This document shows positions 36,682-48,824 of a stretch of 64,000 nt of DNA, in pieces. The notes beneath the pieces were generated by a model, which did no database searches, had not been told where the DNA came from, and saw only the letters and a program-made list of their open reading frames with translations. Position 1 is the stretch's first letter. Each line of letters opens with the position of its first letter. The position numbers were made by a program, and so were the translations under genes. This stretch comes from Styela clava (Eukaryota > Chordata > Ascidiacea > Stolidobranchia > Styelidae): positions 496,001 through 560,000 of the forward strand of contig NC_135252.1 of NCBI RefSeq assembly GCF_964204865.1, written 5' to 3'.

Positions 36682-39600
36682 AAACCCTTCTTCACTTGTT
36701 TCTGCCACGGCCTAAATGGTGGCACCGTTCCCATCAGGATGTGGGGCATGATGCAGTCAAGTGTATGTATAATAAGATGCAAGTAGTACTGCTCATGTTT
36801 GTGTTAGTCAGATTGATGGAGTAGGTAAACTGAAACCATTCGGTTATTACGTGTACCGCCAATAACACCAATTACTTCAACAATCGTCACGCTCATAATT
36901 ACCTCACAAGTTCACATTGATAATAAGTAAATAAAAATAACGTTTACTTGAAAATATATCATGGCCAGTTACACGTCTCATTGCGGAAGGTTTTTAACAC
37001 AGCAATAGAAGGTCCATGTGCGCCCTAATTTAAGTTAATGTGGCGATAGTTCGCATGCGTAAATTAATGCGGCCCGCACGTTACCGGAAATGTGTTTATT
37101 TTTCCCGCAAGTACATAAAGTTTGCCGACCACTGGCTTAGTACGATTAGTCACACCGCCGCACCTGTTAATCTACTGGAAAAAAAATAAGAACACTATGA
37201 AGAAAGAAAATGCACTGCACATAGAAAACAATATAAATACAAAATACGATAAAGTAACTGGACATGGACTGGTAACCAAGCAAGAGGCTATGATTGTCGT
37301 ATGATCAAGCAGTCTTATAGTTTTCCCTTCCCCCAGGATAAATATGTAAGATCTTTCCTTATCTCATACCCGACATGGAATGGTAACAAGGCGAGCACAT
37401 GTAGTGCGCCATATGAATAAGCTATCTTATGGACTTTCCATTCCCCCGGGATACATTCAGGTTTGTTGCAAAATGTACGTAAATATCACTATATAAAGTT
37501 TGAAGTTTTTAGTGACCAATCAAAACACAATATGAAGCATATGATTGCCACCAGCCATATTCCCTTCGATAATAAATATAGCACAGGCATGATATGAAGT
37601 TTCCATTTGACATAATATATCATCCACTTTTGATTTATTGTGTGTTGTGTCTTGCACATGACTTGCATTTATCAATGCTTTATATTCTTTTCAAATCCCA
37701 CCAATGTTGCAATGGTGCCTGGCATGTTTAGTAATGTTTAATTACATTTCATTTTACTGTCGAGTTCCAAGGTACACTAAGCCCTAAAAGAAGTAACTCA
37801 GTCTCCGTCTTGTTGTAGTTCTGAACAATTACAGTGAGACCCAAACTTCAATATTTCCGAATTATTAAAATGTTCGAATATTGATAAATTTTGATATATT
37901 GATCAAATTTGTTGATACCGGGGTGTCACTGCGGACGCTTGAACACGAATTGGACATTTGATTCCTTCGGTCGCTTAAGAAATTTGCAGTTACTAATCTA
38001 GTACCATCAGAAAATGTCATATACGTACATAAGTAGCACCCAATCAATAGTTGCCCATTCATGGTTACAGTTTTTGTTTTTATTTTCAAGAATGCGATTG
38101 AAGTCTGAAGTCAAAATTTTATATTCATTGCACAGGTGCAACTAGCTATTCAACTAGTACCATTTCCTTAACTCATATACGGAGGCCTCAAAATTATTTC
38201 AGGTCAGCACAAGTATCTGCAGGCTCTGATTTTATGAAAATTGGGGTCGCGAAAAAAAAGTTTGGGAACCACTTGAACTAATATATATGGCATCTATGTG
38301 GGCGCAAGCGACATTTGTCATGAGTTAGAACAATTGCAGTCAGAGCATGTTCCAAAAATGTATCTTGGGGATGGCAGCGTCCCACTTCGAGGCAAATTCG
38401 ATTCCGATTTATATTTACAAAATGTTGAAATTCAAACATGGCATGTTGGCTTAAGTGGTTGACAACTAGAATTTATGTGTAGCCCATGGATACAGCGCTC
38501 GCGTGGTGGGTAGTGTAGCTGTTTTCTCAATACGTCCAGTTCTATTATCAACTCGTTGAAAAAATTGCTGGGTCGATTCTTTGGATCATCCCGTTTATTG
38601 ACAGAAGGGGGATTTCTTTGATTTGTTTGAAATAACGCCACGGCTGAAATCCCCTCCTTACAATAAAAGAATCAGCGAATCTAGTTCATCAAAAATGGAC
38701 GGGTATTTTCCGGACGAGTTCCACCAAACTATATTTTATGTGATTTTTCTAAAGCAGCGTAATCGAACAGAATGGAGAATGATTCAAATGAACATGACCC
38801 CCGTTAAATTGCATTTGCAATTCTTTTTTATATATTATCTATATATATTTAGCTCAATATCAGATGGCAATAGCTAATAAAAATATTCCAATCAAATAGA
38901 GCTATTGTTATTGAAAAGTGTACGGAGTATATATACTTAAGAACTACTAATCTGAAATGAGATTTAATCAGCATCAATCTTTTGTTAAAAACTACAATCT
39001 TCTCAGTTAAAATTATTTGAAATGCACAGAATGCAAGGCATAGCTATTTCCAAAGATTGACCTAGTAACTTGGTTCACAGGTTCATATTGAGACTTTTCG
39101 GTCCCGTGAAAAAGTGTGCAGCGACTATAGTTATGTCGTGCGTTTCCTCGACACTATGTATGTCATTTTAAACAGTCATAAAAGCTTATTCAAACAGTAT
39201 ATGAAGGTTGAGCTTTGCATGAAAAACTAAAGTTGAATCTGCATTACTTCTCGCTTCATTCGAAGTGGGATATCTTTGTAATACCTAGATGCCCCAAATA
39301 AAATGGTATCCACATATTCGTGAAAGAGTATACGCTACAATGTTTTGTTTGCCGGGGGTGTGCTACATAGTATTAAAATTCAGTCGTATTTTGCTCTCTA
39401 TAGCTTGGAGTTTCTAAATATTTAATCCGCATTAGTATTGAACATTGGCACACAGTTTTTGATCAGTCACTAAAGTGAAATATCTGTCGTGCAAAAAGTG
39501 ACTCTGTTTTCGAACTGCTTCATCTATTATAGCAGAGGCTTGTTTCTCTCCTATGGTATATCATGCACCAGTGGAAGATAAAATTCTGGAAAATAAAGCA

Positions 39601-41944
39601 CAGGGAGACCTGCTAGGTAGCCCACATCAGCTGTTTAGAAATTTACATTCAAATTCAAGATTCCGTGTTATTATTTGTACATTGCTTGAATATAATCAAA
39701 TATTCACAGTATCTGGTTTGTACGATGCGATGCCTTAGGCTAGTGGTTAGCCGCGCCCTTTTTTTAGCGTGTTCCAAAATTTTATCTAACCTTCTATAGC
39801 TAACAATAAAAAAGATGATTGAGGCGAAAATATGTTTTATCCCAAACACCTTGAAAATACACGGGTGGAATTGCAATCTCTAAACAATAAATAAATGAAG
39901 ATATCCAAAATAAGACGGGCAAGATCAAATCTAACAAATATTTCTACTTTTAATTAGCTTCATGCACTCTCCAAAAATTTTCGGTAAATAAAAGCGTTAA
40001 TTTTCAGTTGTAGTCAATTTCATATTCTTTCAGAAAATACCTCGATATCAGTTTTATAAAACCGGTTTCATTCAGAAATATGCCTTCACATTTTAAAAAC
40101 TACCTGATATACTAATAGTTTTGTGAGACTTCAAAATTCGAAGGGCGCTGGGATTTACATATTTCAGAGAGAAAAAATATACTGAAACGGCTTAATCATG
40201 TGACAAAACACGGCATATCGCCTGGTTGTCAGTCCATGTTTGGTATAGGATTACACCGATGTTACACCGATTTTCAGTTCTTCCGAAGTGTTTACTTTTA
40301 GTCCATCACAAATGAAATATTGTAACAGGATTTAACACTTACTGCATAGATTCATTTTTCCTCGATGTACAACGTGACCTTATTATATTTCATCAATTGC
40401 TCGGATGGCGAAAATTCTATTAGAGTATTCTACTGAATGGGCACGGTAATTTTATTGCGGGTACCGATTGCAGCTTGCAGAATAGCATAGATAGGCTCTC
40501 AGATGCTAAAAATCACTTCTATGAATGGACATTTTTCTGAAAAATTGCTCGAGCTCACCAACGCTTATTTGAATTCACTAAGCGAAAAATATGATAAATT
40601 GCATTAGCCTGTATCGACTGTATTTTTTGTTTTTTTTACAGAAAAACCAGTAACTAATCTTATAAGTAAACCTCATATCAACAAAATTGTTGTCATTGCA
40701 GCAGCATACTACATTAATGCAATTTATCTGATTGAAATGAGTAAATTACGTTTAATTACGTAACAATAATTAACTAATTGCAGCACAAGATTTGTTTATT
40801 CTATTTGTTTACGTATGTGTTTACTTCTGAGCATGGGTGATATCGGTTTGCTTTACATGTGGTTGTTGTATCATTTAACATAGCTGTATGAAAAATAATG
40901 TTCAATATTAATGTTGTAAGGAAACTTAAATGAGGAAAGGTTTGATGTAATTAGTTTTCAAAAATGATTGCAATTACTATATTTTAGACATAAATTTAGA
41001 TTAGTTCACGAAATGCAAGATGACATCTATATATATGTGAAAACATCATATCCACTATCAGATTTAATATGACAAAGTTACAACTCACCAAACAGCAAGT
41101 TTCTTTTATAGATAGCAAAAAGGGAGAATGTGTTATAATAGAGGTTATAGCATGGTTTATTTAACAATGATGTATGAGGTAAAGTGACACAAATATATTA
41201 ACAAGTCTTAACACAGACGTAACATTATTATTCATTTACAGGTGTCTTTTTATATTAATTTTATCATTGCAACAAAAGTCTACATCAGTAAACAAGTCGG
41301 AGGTTGGTTGGGACTAAATCCAGTCATCATTTCGGCCCTGAGTCATGATATATATATGGCCTAGGTTTAAGGTGGTTTTGAAAAAGTTTGGGATGGATTC
41401 TTAAAGAAATTTGATTATCGATCTGTATTCAACCGCATTAGAGTCACCACCTTCCTGATTTATTTTTATTTCAGATTTCTGGAGCGTTAATTTATGATTA
41501 CAAAACATTTTTCGCAAACGGCATCGTATGCGGGAAGAGACTAAATTGCAAATCTACTTCTCGTATATCACCAAAAACATTTTGCACCCCCGAAAAACGC
41601 CCCGAGAAATGAACTAATCAATTGTTATGTTACGTCTTCAACAATGTTAGAGCAACTTTGACAACAATTGCATAACGATATTCAGAAACGCGAGTCACAA
41701 AAGAGCGCAGACAACCGTAAAAAAAATTGTGAGGCTTTTTTGTTTCGTTCTCGTACAAGATATCGTTTCAATTTGTAATTGAGCATAATTGCCAGGTCGA
41801 ATTTCAACAAGATTTGTCGTCGTAGAAAATCCAAATCGTTGACCCGATAATAACAATTTTGATCATTTTTATTGCAAATTCTATTCTTCTATTTCATCAA
41901 CTCGCCACCGATAGTAGTCCGATTTATTTTAAAGGAAGTCTATA

Positions 41945-42685
41945 GAGGACTTGCACGGGTCACGTGACATTGTTTACTGGACGGCAATAAAACAAAAACG
42001 TCCATTTGGCTCCTGTCAGTTGCAAGTCGGATTATTCGTTTCCGTTTTGTTTGGCTGTTGAAAATGGTTATTTCGTATTGTTCCGCTGGCTGTACGTATA
42101 GTATAGACAACGAAATGGATCTCCAGTTATATTCCACTGTTTTCAAAAGATCCGGAACGTCGCGCAATGTGGATATCATCTATTGGCAGGACTGCTTGGT
42201 GTCAAGTCCAGAAGCCATCTCACTTGTGCCTCACTGTTTGCGGACAGCACTTCGTTGATGGTGAGTCATAATGTGCCGTTATCATTTTTTTTAAATATTC
42301 ATAAGCTCCCTCATTTCAATGGAAAGCAGATGACAAACTACTGTTATTGGTAGGCCGAAGCGTAGGCCTACTTGCAGACTTGACTCGTGTAAGGTTATTA
42401 GTCAATAATTGCCATAATGTATTGTTTCCCTAGTTAGCAGGTAATCTATTAGTAAGTGTGAAAAGTTGAATAGATAACTAAAGTTTGAATTCTCCATCTA
42501 AGAATACGCTCGCCACCGCATCTCTGATCCCCCTGGGAGTTTCACAGGTTTCAATCCCATTCGGGGATAGTTATGTGCGAGGGGATTGCAGCTCTCCTCC
42601 CATTGAGGGTGGTTCACACGACCGCTGGTCGATTACGACATCCCCCACCATCAAGTCCATGCTTCTAAAACAAATAACTGGCTAA
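41945..42685. repeat. Left long terminal inverted repeat of ISL2EU-like element
   Basis: About 741 bp. It pairs with 45797-46601 in inverted orientation. It contains the promoter-proximal region and first exon of the THAP gene, and at its inner end the 200-bp SINE-related stretch (42485-42685). Confidence 0.8.
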
Positions 42686-43028
42686 ATATTAACTAATCCC
42701 GACATAGAATGGTAATCGTACGATGTTGCACCTTGCAATCTGTCCCCAACCACAGATAAATTCTATTCTAAAAACTACCCACATTGGTAGGCATAGTTGC
42801 ATTTTAAATTGAAAGAAATCTTCCTTAATGGTCACTTCTGATTGTTGTCTGATTGTTTTATTAGTTAGCAGGTAATTTATTACTGATCTGATACACAAAC
42901 TTGGCACTGTCAAATGATGATTAGTGTTTAATTTATTTTCAGGAAAAAGGGAAGATAACCCTTCATCAGCTGCTTATATGTCCCATCGATATTTGAATTT
43001 TCGCCATCTCCAGAGAAGAATAGAATAG
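42064..43028 (+). pseudogene. THAP-domain gene remnant, two exons, frameshifted
   Basis: Exon 1 starts at ATG 42064 (MVISYCSAGC; Cys codons 42079 and 42091). After a frameshift near 42100-42128 the other frame reads FSKDPERRAMW and then CGQHFVDG (Cys 42239, His 42248), completing the C2-C-H zinc site with the spacing known for THAP domains. A splice donor GTGAGT follows at 42261 and an acceptor TTTTCAG ends at 42942. Joining them keeps frame into KREDNPSSAAYM, a typical post-THAP sequence, and a stop follows at 43026. The intron is 682 bp. No catalytic domain follows. The donor, intron and exon 2 are repeated in the second 1624-bp unit (43885-44652). The exon also lies, inverted and damaged, in the right arm (46233-46537). 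Confidence 0.65.
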
Positions 43029-45490
43029 TTAGAAAAAGGGGGATTTTGAAGAAAGGCAAAAGGCAGGACCATTTCAACAAATTCTGTTAACTTGCATGCG
43101 TTGCAATATTACTTTACAGTTGTTAGCATAAACATTTAATGTGTCTTTCAACTAGACCTACCACACTTTAAAAGAAGCCGCCTACACCCCTTTTCACTAG
43201 AACCATAATACTGTAAAATATTTGATAGAAATTACCCCCTAGGCATCATATCTCCATTTGAAAGATTCGTGGAGGCAGATACATTTTTCACTCTAAATTA
43301 TGGAATGTTACTTCCAGGTTATCTTATCCTTGCCTATAGATATCTTGAGGTCAGTGACTCCAACTGACCCATGCATGCCACACTGAAAATTCTCTTGTGT
43401 ACCGATAAAATTAGGCTGTTGGAGCCTTCGGACCTTGAAAACAGTCGAAACGGAGCACGATGGATTCATGTGAAACACGTAATATGCATTTATAGGCAAA
43501 AATATCCCATCCTGAGCAGCACCGATCCACAACCTCCTGCCTATGGAATCAACACATTAGACAAACTGGTGTACGCATTCACAAATATTTGCGAATCAAG
43601 TGTGCCTTTTGACTAAAGAAAATTTAGCATTAAAATGGTCAATCTCAATATCAACCTAGTATCTGCAGATAAAACCAATTGTTTTTTAAAAATACATTTT
43701 TGACGGCTACCCATCAGAATTTTCTTTCAGATCACAAAGTCGCAATATTACGCCTCGCTAAGTTGCATTGGCAACTGTATCTGGTTGTAGTATCGGTGTC
43801 CAACTTTAGACTGGAGCCTTCACTACCAGACCCACCGAAACAATTTTTTTTTACTTGATAGGGTCAGACAGCACTTCGTTGATGGTGAGTCATAATGTGC
43901 CGTTATCATTTTTTTTAAATATTCATAAGCTCCCTCATTTCAATGGAAAGCAGATGACAAACTACTGTTATTGGTAGGCCGAAGCGTAGGCCTACTTGCA
44001 GACTTGACTCGTGTAAGGTTATTAGTCAATAATTGCCATAATGTATTGTTTCCCTAGTTAGCAGGTAATCTATTAGTAAGTGTGAAAAGTTGAATAGATA
44101 ACTAAAGTTTGAATTCTCCATCTAAGAATACGCTCGCCACCGCATCTCTGATCCCCCTGGGAGTTTCACAGGTTTCAATCCCATTCGGGGATAGTTATGT
44201 GCGAGGGGATTGCAGCTCTCCTCCCATTGAGGGTGGTTCACACGACCGCTGGTCGATTACGACATCCCCCACCATCAAGTCCATGCTTCTAAAACAAATA
44301 ACTGGCTAAATATTAACTAATCCCGACATAGAATGGTAATCGTACGATGTTGCACCTTGCAATCTGTCCCCAACCACAGATAAATTCTATTCTAAAAACT
44401 ACCCACATTGGTAGGCATAGTTGCATTTTAAATTGAAAGAAATCTTCCTTAATGGTCACTTCTGATTGTTGTCTGATTGTTTTATTAGTTAGCAGGTAAT
44501 TTATTACTGATCTGATACACAAACTTGGCACTGTCAAATGATGATTAGTGTTTAATTTATTTTCAGGAAAAAGGGAAGATAACCCTTCATCAGCTGCTTA
44601 TATGTCCCATCGATATTTGAATTTTCGCCATCTCCAGAGAAGAATAGAATAGTTAGAAAAAGGGGGATTTTGAAGAAAGGCAAAAGGCAGGACCATTTCA
44701 ACAAATTCTGTTAACTTGCATGCGTTGCAATATTACTTTACAGTTGTTAGCATAAACATTTAATGTGTCTTTCAACTAGACCTACCACACTTTAAAAGAA
44801 GCCGCCTACACCCCTTTTCACTAGAACCATAATACTGTAAAATATTTGATAGAAATTACCCCCTAGGCATCATATCTCCATTTGAAAGATTCGTGGAGGC
44901 AGATACATTTTTCACTCTAAATTATGGAATGTTACTTCCAGGTTATCTTATCCTTGCCTATAGATATCTTGAGGTCAGTGACTCCAACTGACCCATGCAT
45001 GCCACACTGAAAATTCTCTTGTGTACCGATAAAATTAGGCTGTTGGAGCCTTCGGACCTTGAAAACAGTCGAAACGGAGCACGATGGATTCATGTGAAAC
45101 ACGTAATATGCATTTATAGGCAAAAATATCCCATCCTGAGCAGCACCGATCCACAACCTCCTGCCTATGGAATCAACACATTAGACAAACTGGTGTACGC
45201 ATTCACAAATATTTGCGAATCAAGTGTGCCTTTTGACTAAAGAAAATTTAGCATTAAAATGGTCAATCTCAATATCAACCTAGTATCTGCAGATAAAACC
45301 AATTGTTTTTTAAAAATACATTTTTGACGGCTACCCATCAGAATTTTCTTTCAGATCACAAAGTCGCAATATTACGCCTCGCTAAGTTGCATTGGCAACT
45401 GTATCTGGTTGTAGTATCGGTGTCCAACTTTAGACTGGAGCCTTCACTACCAGACCCACCGAAACAATTTTTTTTTACTTGATAGGGTCG
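42243..45490. repeat. Perfect-looking 1624-bp tandem duplication inside the transposon
   Basis: Unit 1 is 42243-43866 and unit 2 is 43867-45490, beginning GACAGCACTTCGTTGATGG. Every stretch compared by eye was identical and all four open frames in it translate identically. The seam (GATAGGGTCA/GACAGC) shows only one or two bases of overlap. Either a very recent event or an assembly artefact. Confidence 0.88.
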
Positions 45491-45638
45491 TCTTGAAGTT
45501 GCTTTCGTTAAAGCACAATGGACACTTTATCTCCACCAATCCACAGTAATCACAAGTTACTTTGTCATTACGATAAGCATCAATAAATGGATACTGAGGA
45601 TGTATTATCAAGTCACGCAAGCTGAGGTCTTGTGCCAC
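44932..45638 (-). pseudogene. YqaJ-type nuclease gene remnant
   Basis: On the minus strand, 45638 to 45447 reads through DYCGLVEIKCPLC. The E-I-K (45519-45533) is the conserved active-site element of YqaJ/lambda-exonuclease-type nucleases. Further along, in another frame and after breaks, the segments HRYYNQIQL and YCDFVI (45422-45354) fit the next conserved block of the family. The remainder toward 44932 is open in one frame but has no motif I recognise. The distal part is repeated at 43308-43800. Stops and frame changes show it is not functional. In ISL2EU elements this protein accompanies the transposase; its role is not settled to my knowledge. Confidence 0.6.
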
Positions 45639-45796
45639 TGTAGTCTTGTTGCAACGTATACTTTGCCATCCATCTATTCCATGGTCGCACCCATATCTGT
45701 AAGATAATGGATACAGATAGAGTTGACCAATGACAATAAAAAGACATTTTGGATCAGTTGTACAAGCACCATCAGGATAGGATTTATCTGGGGGGG

Positions 45797-46601
45797 AGCC
45801 AATTATTTGTTTTCAGAAGCATGGACTTGAATGGTGGGGAATGGTCGTAACCGATCAGCGGTCATGTGAACCACCCTCGTTGGGAGTAGAGCTGCAATTC
45901 TCTCGCACATAACTATCCCCGCATGGGATTGAAACCTGTGAAACTACCAGAGTGATCAGAGATGCGGTGGCGAGCGTATTCTTAGATGGCGAATTCAATT
46001 GAATTCTGGTTATTTTTTCCAGGCCCCACGGTGTTAAACTTTAGTTATATATTCAACCTTTCACACTTAGTAATAGATTACCTGCTAATTAGGGAAACAT
46101 AGCAATTGGTTATTAATTCCTTACTGTCTTACACAAGTCAAGTCTGCAACTGCAAGTAGGCCCACGCCCAGGCCTACCAATAACAGTAGTTTGTAATCTG
46201 CTTTCCATTGAAATGAGGGAGCTTGTGAATATTTAAAGAAATTGATAACGGCACACTATCACCACATTATCACTCACCATCAACGAAGTGCTGTCCGCAA
46301 ACAGTGAAACACAAGTGAGATAGCTTCTGGACTTGACACCAAGCATTTCTGCCAATAGGCAATAGATGATATCCACATTGCGCGACGTTCCGGATCTTTT
46401 GAAATCAGTGGAATATAACTTAAGATCCATTTCGTTGTCTATATATTATACGTACAGCCAACGGAACAATACGAAATAACCATTTTCAACAGCCAAACAA
46501 AACGGAAACGTATAATCCGACTTGCAACTGACAGGAGCCAAATGGACGTTTTTGTTTTATTGCCGTCCAGTAACAAAGTCACGTGACCCGTGCAAGTCCT
46601 C
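45797..46601. repeat. Right long terminal inverted repeat of ISL2EU-like element
   Basis: About 805 bp, complement of the left arm. It has about 50 extra bases near 45995-46040 (CCAGGCCCCACGG region) and numerous substitutions and small indels, for example a 2-nt difference in the THAP exon. The arms have therefore diverged well beyond the 1624-bp internal duplication. Confidence 0.8.
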
Positions 46602-46816
46602 TATACGGGTCGTAGTACTTGATGTGATGTGCCCATTCGACAACGGTGAGGCTGCTATAGAGGATGCGGCCCGTCGGAAGCATTCAAAGTATGAAGAGTT
46701 ATTTCACTCCATTTCTCTTGCCACTGACAAGATGGTGGAGTTTCCCGCATTTGTGGTTGGTTCCCTTGGCAATTTTGCCGTGTGGAACCAGACCTTTTGG
46801 GTGTGCGACTATGGCG

Positions 46817-47791
46817 TGTAAGTTCGAAAATTGGTATTATCCACTTCAATGGGGATTTCCCTAAAGTGAAACTACAAATAGAAAGTTCCAGATGTCAACA
46901 CATGTTGCAATCGACTCTCGCTGTAAAAAAAAAAAAAAAAAAAAAAAAAAACGCTCTCGCTGGACAAGTATAATCTTGCCTCGCTGTCACATCACTCGCT
47001 GCCGTGTTTTGACGGTAGTTGTTGCTTATTTATTCGCAAGGATTGTTTTTATGTGTTATATAAATTACGTTTAACGTTTGGTTGTAGGGATATTTAATTG
47101 CTCGTTCCTGAGGCTTAGCCTATATTAATAGAACATATAACTGCTGTAACTTTTATTGTAGAATTTTGAGTAATCTAGAAATAGACTATAATTTGATTGA
47201 TTCCTGAACTGAATTTGAAGAAGTTATTTCTATATATTCTAAAGTGGAATTTGTTATTGCCTGGCTCAAAACGTTTCGGTAAGATTGCAATTTTTGTTTT
47301 ACATTACTGGTTTATGATAATATTTTCCTCATACTGTCATAGTGCTGTCTTGGTTTGATATTAATTTGTGATCAACATGACTTGTTAGTGTTCTAATATT
47401 ATTTAGTTTAATTGATAATTTAAGATTTCAAGTGCTTCAATGCATTATTGTTTCATATGATTGAATTTGAATATTTTTATTTAAATTCAGAAAACCGCAA
47501 CATACGCAACATTTGGATCATAACGCATCATTCTGTCATTACGTACCGGTAATACCACACATCTACACCTCTTTAACCTCATTCAACATTGTGAACTGTT
47601 TTACTGGATTTATTTCAATATATCAAATTTCATTGAACAACATCATTCTTTTGATATTTGTGGCACTGGAGGACACACTGAGAGTTGCGTGTTTTCGAAT
47701 AGTTTTCCAAGAATCAAAGAACAGCCAGATATTTCAGTCACCCCCTTATGCGACACCTGTATTTGCCAGGATACATAGAAAAGGTGTTACA
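46817..47791 (+). repeat. 5' LTR of BEL/Pao element (975 bp)
   Basis: Starts TGTAAGTTCG and ends GTGTTACA. A TATATAAA at 47057-47064 is a candidate promoter element. It differs from the 3' LTR by roughly 20-25 substitutions (counted by eye), a 39-bp poly(A)-containing insert (46924-46962), and extra CCGGTA (near 47545) and GCCTA (near 47118). Confidence 0.93.
46915..46962. other. Poly(A) insert flanked by a 9-bp direct repeat in the 5' LTR
   Basis: CTCTCGCTG occurs at 46915-46923 and 46954-46962, with T, 27 A residues and CG between them. The 3' LTR has CTCTCGCTG once. This is what a minimal target-primed insertion of a poly(A) end would look like. Slippage is an alternative for the A run but does not explain the 9-bp duplication. 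Confidence 0.7.
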
Positions 47792-47885
47792 TAGAAAGTT
47801 TTCGAAACGTTTTTAAACGTTTCATATGAACAAAGCTTTGAACGAATTCATTTTCATTAAACCTACAGACTGAAGAAAATAAATC

Positions 47886-48824
47886 ATGAAAATGAGTTCG
47901 AGTGATGAAGATTACTCACCCAGAACACTGGCTTTGAGGCAACTGGCTAACTATTCAACAGCCGCTTGTCAGAAGATGCCATCACTGGCTGATGTCAAAA
48001 AACAACGTACAATGTTAGAACATTTATATTTCATGGCTGAGAAAGCAATTTCTGATCGAGATTTGCATGTGCTAAATTCTGTTATGTCAAGTATTGATGA
48101 TCCTTTTGCCAAACTTGTGGAAATGTACTCTGAGAGTATATCAGCTGCACCTAATGATGGAATAAGATTGAAATTCGAAAATGAACTTCGGAATGTGAAT
48201 AAAGACATTGACAACCTTTTTGCTCGAGTACGTGAATTTACACATTTACAAAACCCCAAGACGTGGAGTTCAAATCAATGCAAAGATTCCAAACTTCCCG
48301 ATTCCAGAAGAGAAAGAGCGGAAAGTGAAGTCATGTCCTTGTCTGGTAGCATACGAAGTAAACGATCTTACACGAGTAGCAAGAAATCACTATGCAGCAA
48401 AGGGTCTGTACATATGGCCAAGGCACAAGTTAAGCGTGAAAGAGCTCGAATTGCATTACAAAGAGCAGAAGAACAACGAAAAATAAATGTTGAAAAGCGA
48501 AAAATTGACAATGAGGAAAGAAAAATTGAAGATGAAAAACGAAAATTTGAAGAGGAAAGACGCAAAATTGAACATGAAAACCAAATATTGGAAGCAAAAT
48601 TTGATTTGCAAGAAGCAGAAGCAGAGGCTGCTGTTTGGGAGAATTTATCTGTGATTGATGATGCTGGAAGTTCTCGGTCTTCATTAGATATATTCAGAGG
48701 GTCTGGTGTTCAAAAGGAGGCTACTGTTGGAGTAACTTCGCAGACTGTAGAACACGAACAACAACCTGAGAGAAAAGTTCTTATTCAACAGGTGGTAAGT
48801 CAATCATCTCCTATAGCTGTATAG
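47886..48824 (+). pseudogene. gag: BEL/Pao Gag, N-terminal part
   Basis: 312 codons from the first ATG after the leader. An acidic start (MSSSDEDY) is followed by a helical region. Residues about 180-245 are a strongly charged coiled coil made of repeated E-x-R-K-I-(E/D) units, as is common upstream of DUF1759 in BEL/Pao Gag. The frame ends in TAG at 48822-48824, while the adjoining frame is open from about 48812 and continues Gag, so a frameshift lies near 48790-48820. CAGGTGGTAAGT at 48789-48800 resembles a splice donor but no use for it is evident. Confidence 0.82.

Larger units (their letters stand above)
32854..38722. repeat. Composite tandem repeat, copy 6 (5.87 kb)
   Basis: Lacks the usual spacer segment after about 33073, replaced by a diverged paralogous block up to about 33228, then continues with SINE-like element 33386-33603, linker, a complete single subunit from about 33910, MITE 36023-36194 and fold-back element 36504-36681. 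It carries more private substitutions than other copies (for example in 35210-35400), suggesting an older or less homogenised copy. No gene seen. Confidence 0.87.
41945..46601. mobile_element. ISL2EU-like DNA transposon, degenerate, with internal duplication
   Basis: Precisely bounded by comparison with uninterrupted copies (…AGTCTATACGGG…): a 4657-bp insert with GAGGACTTGCACGGGTCACG at the left and its complement at the right, flanked by TATA on both sides (41941-41944, 46602-46605). The true duplication could be TA or TATA, because the site is palindromic. The pairing of a THAP-type zinc finger gene with a YqaJ-type nuclease gene on the other strand matches what I know of ISL2EU elements in the PIF/Harbinger-related group. 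No DDE transposase frame was found, so this copy looks non-autonomous. P-type or Kolobok elements also use THAP domains, but neither is known to me to carry YqaJ. Confidence 0.65.

Noticed and set aside
46925-46951. A27 run considered as a microsatellite or processed-gene tail
   Set aside because: No gene sequence precedes it. The flanking 9-bp duplication is better explained as a poly(A)-only insertion.
47513-47794. 93-codon open frame across the end of the 5' LTR (and its 3' counterpart at 54766)
   Set aside because: Lies in the LTR, has no motif, and begins upstream of the true gag start.
48208-48486. Open frames overlapping gag in other frames and on the minus strand
   Set aside because: Shadows of the charged coiled-coil coding sequence. 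Low-complexity translation.
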